7,205 nt of DNA, taken from Desulfobacteraceae bacterium. Its GTDB lineage: Bacteria; Desulfobacterota; Desulfobulbia; Desulfobulbales; Desulfobulbaceae. The stretch covers positions 1-7,205 of the forward strand of contig JALHJD010000148.1 in NCBI GenBank assembly GCA_022837185.1, given 5' to 3'. The position numbers and the translations under genes are program-made. Of the stretch, positions 5,124-7,205 are shown one piece after another. The notes under the pieces were generated by a model. It was not told the origin of the DNA. It worked only from the letters and a program-made list of their open reading frames with translations, and ran no database searches. Position 1 is the stretch's first letter; each line of letters opens with the position of its first letter.

Positions 5124-6635
5124 ATGACTGACCACAATGATCAACAGGACCTTGACGCCCGACTGCTCGAGCAGATGCGGCAGGATTTCCTTGAAGAAGC
5201 ATCGGATCTGCTGGATCAGCTCAACCTGCACCTGATCCAGCTTGAGGAAGAGCCGGACAGCGATGAGCTGGCGAACCAGGTTTTCCGCATCGCCCATACC
5301 GTCAAGGGTTCGGCCGGCTTTGCCGGTCTGGAGGAAATGAGTGCAATCGGCCGCCGGATGGAGGATCTGTTGGGAGAAATCCGCAAAGGCCGGAAGGCGG
5401 TCTCGTCATCCTTCATCCAGGCCATGTTCGACGGGCTCGACCTGCTGACCCTCCTGCGGGAAAAAGCGGCGGCTGGCGATGCCTCCCCCGTTGACATTAC
5501 CCCTGTCCTCCGGGGGCTGGAACGGGCGGCGCAAAATGCCGCCGCGCAGGACGAAACCCCGGGCGAAACCCTTGAAAAACCGTCGGCCGCCGACCATGAA
5601 CTGTTCGAAATATACAAGGGAGCATACAGCCAGCTCGCCGCCCTCAAGCACCTGGTCTATTCCTCCGTCCACCTCTACGATGAAGACACCCTGGCGGCGC
5701 TCTTTTCCAAACAGATAGCCCAGAAAATGCGTCCTGAGCGCAACAGTGTCTGGCTGGTGAAAAACTCTGCCCAGGTCGTGGAAATCGCCCGGGACGGCAA
5801 ACTTGTGCCCGAGGACTACCGGCAGACCATTGCCATCGATACCTCGCCGGCAATGCAGCGGTTGATCAACGATCAGCATGTCATCTGGTCGTCGAGCGCC
5901 GAAGATGTCACCGATCTGCTGCCCGGATTTGCATCCCCTGTGATCATGCCCATCAAGGCCAAACCCGCCGCTTATGGTTTTCTTGCCCTGGACCCCCGGC
6001 AACCCGCTGAAGTGGAGGTGTATCAGTTTGTCGCCGAATTCGCGGCCATGATGCTCAGGGTCTCCAAACTGCACCGCAAGGTCGATGAACAGCGCAAGGA
6101 ACTGGATGAAATGACGGCAATCCTGTTCAGACAGAACAACATCCTGTCCTCTCTGTATCATGTCGAACTGGACCTCATGCGGGTAAAAAACCCGGTCGAT
6201 CTGTGCCGCATCCTCGCCGAAGCCTTTGTCCATGACCTGGAGACCAGGTCGGCGGCCATATTCATCAAGGACGAGGAGGCGGGCCGGCTGCGGGGAATAT
6301 GGGGCAGCGGCGGCCTGCAGGATATACCCGCCCTCTCTTTCTCCCGGGACGAAATCGTCCCCTTCGGCAGATGCCTTGAGACCGGCAGGATAGTTTCCCA
6401 GATCGATTTTTCCGCTTCACCCCTGCGGCTGGGTCCCAACGATCTCACCAACTGGGTCGTCATGGGCCTGAAGGGAAGAACAAAAACCCACGGGGTGATC
6501 GCCGCCGAGCTCGATGTCGGGGATGTGACGGATTCCATGTCCATTCTGGCGAACTATTCCGGCATCCTGCTGGACAACCTCATCCTGGAAAACAGAACGG
6601 GGATATCCGACGGCGCCGCCTCACCGGCAATATAG
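5124..6635 (+). CDS. Hpt-GAF-GAF phosphotransfer protein lacking a kinase domain
   Basis: The N-terminal ~115 residues are a CheA P1-type histidine phosphotransfer domain: FLEEASDLLDQLN (22-34), FRIAHTVKGSAGFAGL (54-69) with phospho-accepting H58, and the following RRMEDLLGEIRKG helix. After a low-complexity Ala/Glu/Pro linker (116-157) come two GAF-like sensor folds (about 160-315 and 350-490). A coiled-coil-like helix joins them (about 305-350, with KLHRKVDEQRKELDEM). No dimerisation/ATPase (N, G1, G2 box) or CheW-like domain is present, so it is not a CheA and cannot autophosphorylate. It is probably cytoplasmic: there is no signal peptide or TM. AAGGAAG (5111-5117) precedes ATG 5124. It sits between two receiver genes, suggesting a relay intermediate gated by the GAF domains. 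The GAF ligands are unknown. The second GAF call is less certain than the Hpt. Confidence 0.88.
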   Translation: MTDHNDQQDLDARLLEQMRQDFLEEASDLLDQLNLHLIQLEEEPDSDELANQVFRIAHTVKGSAGFAGLEEMSAIGRRMEDLLGEIRKGRKAVSSSFIQAMFDGLDLLTLLREKAAAGDASPVDITPVLRGLERAAQNAAAQDETPGETLEKPSAADHELFEIYKGAYSQLAALKHLVYSSVHLYDEDTLAALFSKQIAQKMRPERNSVWLVKNSAQVVEIARDGKLVPEDYRQTIAIDTSPAMQRLINDQHVIWSSSAEDVTDLLPGFASPVIMPIKAKPAAYGFLALDPRQPAEVEVYQFVAEFAAMMLRVSKLHRKVDEQRKELDEMTAILFRQNNILSSLYHVELDLMRVKNPVDLCRILAEAFVHDLETRSAAIFIKDEEAGRLRGIWGSGGLQDIPALSFSRDEIVPFGRCLETGRIVSQIDFSASPLRLGPNDLTNWVVMGLKGRTKTHGVIAAELDVGDVTDSMSILANYSGILLDNLILENRTGISDGAASPAI

Positions 6636-6658
6636 CCGCGACCCATGGAAACCGCGGC
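6635..6658 (+). repeat. 6-bp inverted repeat at the end of the Hpt gene
   Basis: GCCGCG (6635-6640) and CGCGGC (6653-6658) pair perfectly around a 12-base loop that begins at the stop codon. No T-run follows, so it is unlikely to terminate transcription before the next gene. Confidence 0.3.
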
Positions 6659-6704
6659 AGCGGGGCGTTTGGTTCAACACTCTGCGGCAAAGGATAGACG
6701 ACAA

Positions 6705-7205
6705 ATGGATAAAGTTCTCATTGTGGACGATGATGAGCAACTTTTGCTTATCCTGACCGAAATTCTGGAAAAATACAGAAACAGGTTCGAGGTTGTTCCC
6801 GTCAACAGCGGATTTGAGGCGATCAGTGCCCTCCGGCGGGAAAAATTCTCTCTGTTGATCACCGACCTGGTCATGGCAGGGATCAACGGCCTGGTCCTGC
6901 TGTCCTACATGACCAAGAATTTCCCCAGGGTGCCTTGCATCGTCATGACCGGCCATGGAACCCCGGAATTGCAGGAGCGCCTTGAAAAGGAAGGCCGCCG
7001 CCTGATCCGGAAGCCGTTCTCGGTAACGGAACTCGGCGAGCTGATTCTCTCGATTCTCGGCAAGGAGCAGATCCTCCTGGGAACCATGAACGGTGTTTCG
7101 ATCAGCGGTTTTCTCAAGCTTGTCGAGACCGAAGCCATGACCTGCATCTGTGAAATCCAGGCGTTGGACGGCAGAACCGGCTACCTGGTTTTTGAAGGCG
7201 GCGAT
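6705..7205 (+). CDS. Response regulator: receiver domain followed by DUF4388 (partial at window edge)
   Basis: The frame is open from ATG 6705 to the right edge (167 codons). Residues 1-~118 are a receiver domain with acidic pocket D8-D10 (LIVDDDEQ), phospho-acceptor D54 (LLITDLVMAGING), T82 (VMTGHG) and K103 (IRKPF). The usual Pro after the Met in the 'MP' turn is Ala here (M57-A58), but all catalytic residues are kept. From about 122 the LGTMNGVSISGFLKLVETE segment, then GRTGYLVFEGGD, matches the start of DUF4388 (PatA-like N-terminal type), a protein-interaction output module often tied to receivers in Desulfobacterota, Myxococcota and cyanobacteria. AAAGG (6689-6693) is a somewhat distant ribosome site. 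The gene starts 69 bases after the Hpt gene in the same direction and may receive phosphoryl groups from it. What follows DUF4388 is unseen. Confidence 0.85.
   Translation, partial: MDKVLIVDDDEQLLLILTEILEKYRNRFEVVPVNSGFEAISALRREKFSLLITDLVMAGINGLVLLSYMTKNFPRVPCIVMTGHGTPELQERLEKEGRRLIRKPFSVTELGELILSILGKEQILLGTMNGVSISGFLKLVETEAMTCICEIQALDGRTGYLVFEGGD

Noticed and set aside
5406..6233. A 275-codon minus-strand frame inside the Hpt-GAF-GAF gene
   Set aside because: It lies wholly antisense to a well-supported gene and has no recognisable fold or ribosome site.
5124..6635. Annotation as the chemotaxis kinase CheA on the strength of the P1-like N-terminus
   Set aside because: Nothing resembling the N, G1 or G2 boxes or a CheW-like domain is present in 503 residues; the rest reads as GAF-type sensors.
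1..7205. CRISPR arrays, tRNA or rRNA genes, insertion sequences or phage genes
   Set aside because: I saw no regularly spaced repeats, cloverleaf-like segments, transposase motifs or terminal inverted repeats anywhere in the window.

Overview
The window is GC-rich (roughly 55-63% in genes) and bacterial. Its gene content is a chemotaxis-type receptor, single-domain and DUF4388-linked response regulators, an Hpt protein and an anaerobe-style acetolactate synthase. This looks most like a Desulfobacterota ('deltaproteobacterial') genome, for example a Desulfuromonadales or Desulfobulbales relative. That placement is an inference from protein style; there is no rRNA or other phylogenetic marker here.

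Left part (1-2228), all on the minus strand. A 187-residue CDP-alcohol phosphatidyltransferase with a complete catalytic motif (1656..2219) is followed by a 9-bp stem-loop and then a separately promoted gene starting at 1499 and running off the left edge. That last frame is the oddest object in the window. Its first ~361 residues are the N-terminal and middle domains of acetolactate synthase. At a shared 'RIINDVR' word (399..419) it passes without a frameshift into histidinol dehydrogenase. The C-terminal thiamine-diphosphate domain of the synthase and the first ~38 residues of HisD are both missing. Arginine codons change at the same point, from 19 CGN of 20 to 9 AGR of 11. The two halves therefore come from different genomic backgrounds. 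Either a recombination or transfer event or an assembly or amplification chimera would explain this.

Middle (2229-2671). This is a ~440-base divergent intergenic region that becomes very AT-rich from about 2515. It holds small inverted and direct repeats and weak promoter-like elements for both directions, but no credible gene.

Right part (2672-7205), all on the plus strand and probably one operon. It holds a two-TM methyl-accepting chemotaxis protein with two successive HAMP-like units, a CheY-like receiver, an Hpt-GAF-GAF protein with no kinase or CheW domain, and a REC-DUF4388 response regulator cut by the right edge. Gaps between genes are 69-80 bases and each contains a small inverted repeat. 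Read together, these look like a signalling module in which an Hpt protein gated by two GAF sensors could shuttle phosphoryl groups between two receivers. The histidine kinase (CheA) and CheW that the receptor needs are not in the window.
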